This document shows, piece after piece, positions 4,978 through 5,771 of a stretch of 5,771 nt of DNA. The number at the start of each line of letters is the position of its first letter. The stretch's first letter is position 1. Location of the stretch: assembly GCA_035554595.1 (NCBI GenBank), contig DATMIH010000124.1:1-5771 (forward strand). Direction: 5' to 3'. This DNA comes from VRUE01 sp035554595. Lineage in GTDB: Bacteria; Actinomycetota; Thermoleophilia; Solirubrobacterales; 70-9. The translations under genes and the position numbers were made by a program. The notes beneath the pieces were generated by a model. That model was given only the letters and a program-made list of their open reading frames with translations. It was not told where the DNA came from and searched no databases.

Positions 4978-5081
4978 TTCGTTGGCGACCCGCCGCGAAC
5001 CGGCGAGTCGAGTCGTCGAGGCGCCTCCCAGTCGGGCGCCCACCCCCAGGTGGCTGCCCGGCATTGCTAAACGCAAAACCC

Positions 5082-5111
5082 ACTATAAGCAGATGCTTTG
5101 CATCGCGTCAG
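5082..5111 (-). promoter_or_regulatory. Putative promoter of the EEP gene
   Basis: On the minus strand TATAGT (5082-5087) matches five of six -10 bases, and CTGACG (5106-5111) matches four of six -35 bases, with an 18-nt spacer. It would give a leader of roughly 105-110 nt. Consensus match only. Confidence 0.4.
5092..5104. repeat. Small dyad GATGC-TTT-GCATC between divergent promoters
   Basis: A perfect 5-bp inverted repeat with a 3-nt centre lies inside the spacer of the proposed EEP promoter and over the -35 of the proposed dnaK promoter. A protein bound here could affect both genes. The size is small enough to occur by chance. Confidence 0.3.
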
Positions 5112-5125
5112 AGATCTGCCATACT
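5098..5125 (+). promoter_or_regulatory. Putative dnaK promoter
   Basis: TTGCAT (5098-5103) and CATACT (5120-5125) are 16 nt apart, and TG at 5117-5118 makes an extended -10 (TGC-CATACT). An alternative -10 is TAGATT (5132-5137), with no good -35. A 6-bp inverted repeat, TCTGCC (5115-5120) and GGCAGA (5143-5148), brackets the likely start site and may be an operator. I see neither a CIRCE element (TTAGCACTC-N9-GAGTGCTAA) nor a HspR HAIR element (CTTGAGT-N7-ACTCAAG). Confidence 0.35.
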
Positions 5126-5161
5126 TCCACTTAGATTTCTTAGGCAGAACGAACTAGAGTT

Positions 5162-5167
5162 GGAGGT
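5162..5167 (+). promoter_or_regulatory. Ribosome binding site of dnaK
   Basis: GGAGGT lies 8 nt before GTG 5176. It distinguishes this start from the GTG at 5169, which reaches a TAA after four codons. Confidence 0.8.
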
Positions 5168-5175
5168 AGTGAATA

Positions 5176-5771
5176 GTGGGTAAGACGATCGGGATCGATC
5201 TGGGCACGACCAATTCCTGCGTCGCCGTGCTGGAGGGCGGCGAGCCGACCGTACTGGAGAACTCCGAGGGCGGGCGCACCACGCCCTCCGTGGTCGCCTT
5301 CAGCGAGTCCGGCGACCGCCTCGTCGGCACCGTCGCCAAGCGCCAGGCGGTGATGAACCCCGAGAACACGATCTTCTCAATCAAGCGCTTCATGGGCCGC
5401 AAGGAGGCCGAAGTCAAAGAGGAGGAGACGATCGTCCCCTACAAGGTCGAGGCCGGCCCCAATGGTGACGTCCGCGTCGACGTGCGCGGCAAGCAGTACA
5501 GCCCGCCCGAGATCAGCGCGATGATCCTGCAGAAGCTGAAGGCCGACGCCGAAGCGAAGCTCGGCGAGACGGTCGACAGCGCCGTGATCACGGTTCCCGC
5601 CTACTTCAACGACGACCAGCGCCAGGCGACCAAGGACGCCGGCAAAATCGCCGGGCTCGAGGTCAAGCGGATCATCAACGAGCCGACCGCCGCCTCGCTC
5701 GCCTACGGGCTCGACAAGGAGACGGCGGACCACACGATCCTCGTCTTCGACCTCGGCGGCGGCACCTTCGA
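5176..5771 (+). CDS. dnaK: Hsp70 chaperone DnaK, N-terminal part (cut by window end)
   Basis: The first 198 codons of the Hsp70 ATPase domain are present; the gene continues past the window. DnaK binds exposed hydrophobic peptides and cycles with ATP together with DnaJ and GrpE in the cytoplasm. Visible signatures are the phosphate-1 loop IGIDLGTTNSC (5-15), Lys70 in FSIKRFMG (the ATP-hydrolysis Lys of E. coli DnaK), the hinge Pro141 in VPAYFND (140-146), Glu169 in NEPTAA and the phosphate-2 loop FDLGGGTF (191-198). The GTG start is preceded by GGAGGT at good spacing, and the protein begins MGKTIGIDLG, as in many bacterial DnaKs. No frameshift or stop is seen. It is divergent from the EEP gene. 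A grpE-dnaJ operon may follow, but it lies outside the window. Confidence 0.98.
   Translation, partial: MGKTIGIDLGTTNSCVAVLEGGEPTVLENSEGGRTTPSVVAFSESGDRLVGTVAKRQAVMNPENTIFSIKRFMGRKEAEVKEEETIVPYKVEAGPNGDVRVDVRGKQYSPPEISAMILQKLKADAEAKLGETVDSAVITVPAYFNDDQRQATKDAGKIAGLEVKRIINEPTAASLAYGLDKETADHTILVFDLGGGTF

Noticed and set aside
4967..5083. Upstream ATG start for the EEP protein
   Set aside because: It would put 39 polar residues before the signal peptide, and the GTG at 4966 has a strong ribosome binding site.
4658..5134. Plus-strand open frame across the EEP 5' end and divergent promoter region
   Set aside because: Antisense to the signal peptide and His-rich tract, with no domain and no ribosome binding site.

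Overview
The window is GC-rich chromosomal DNA, most likely from a high-GC Gram-positive bacterium of the Actinomycetota. A deep branch such as Thermoleophilia/Solirubrobacterales is my best guess. The basis is the mycobacterial-type phosphatidylinositol-phosphate synthase, the GTG starts, the start-proximal TANNNT boxes that suggest leaderless transcripts, and the DnaK sequence. No sequence search was possible, so the taxonomy is inference.

Layout. Positions 59-1553 (minus strand) hold a PAP2/Aur1-like phosphatase or phosphotransferase followed by a CDP-alcohol phosphatidyltransferase that resembles actinobacterial PIP synthase, probably a lipid-headgroup pair. Upstream of them, 1554-1692 is dense in dyad symmetry: a perfect 16-bp palindrome inside a putative promoter, then a long GC-rich hairpin. 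Positions 1693-2508 (minus) encode a haloalkane-dehalogenase-like alpha/beta hydrolase. It is divergent, across 57 bp, from an endonuclease III homologue (2566-3231, plus), whose stop overlaps the start of a membrane-anchored mono-haem cytochrome c (3228-3635, plus). A nested inverted-repeat element (3644-3747) separates the cytochrome from a convergent secreted endonuclease/exonuclease/phosphatase-superfamily protein with a histidine-rich linker (3764-4966, minus). A 209-bp divergent region leads to dnaK (5176 onward, plus), which is cut by the window end.

How the genes relate. The first two genes plausibly act in sequence on phosphoinositol lipids. The nth and cytochrome genes are probably translationally coupled, although their functions are unrelated. 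The hydrolase, the secreted EEP protein and dnaK look like independent units. Four genes (CDP-alcohol transferase, PAP2, hydrolase, nth) lack a convincing Shine-Dalgarno but carry a TANNNT box 6-9 nt before the start. The EEP gene and dnaK have strong Shine-Dalgarno sequences. No RNA gene, CRISPR array, insertion sequence with transposase or clear phage gene is visible. Positions 1-58 lie downstream of the first gene and hold nothing I can name. No gene-free stretch exceeds 300 bp.

The most interesting items are the PIP-synthase/PAP2 pairing, the HLD-III-like residue set of the hydrolase, the nested inverted repeat, and the leaderless-type promoter pattern. I see no clear sign of a wholly new multi-gene system.
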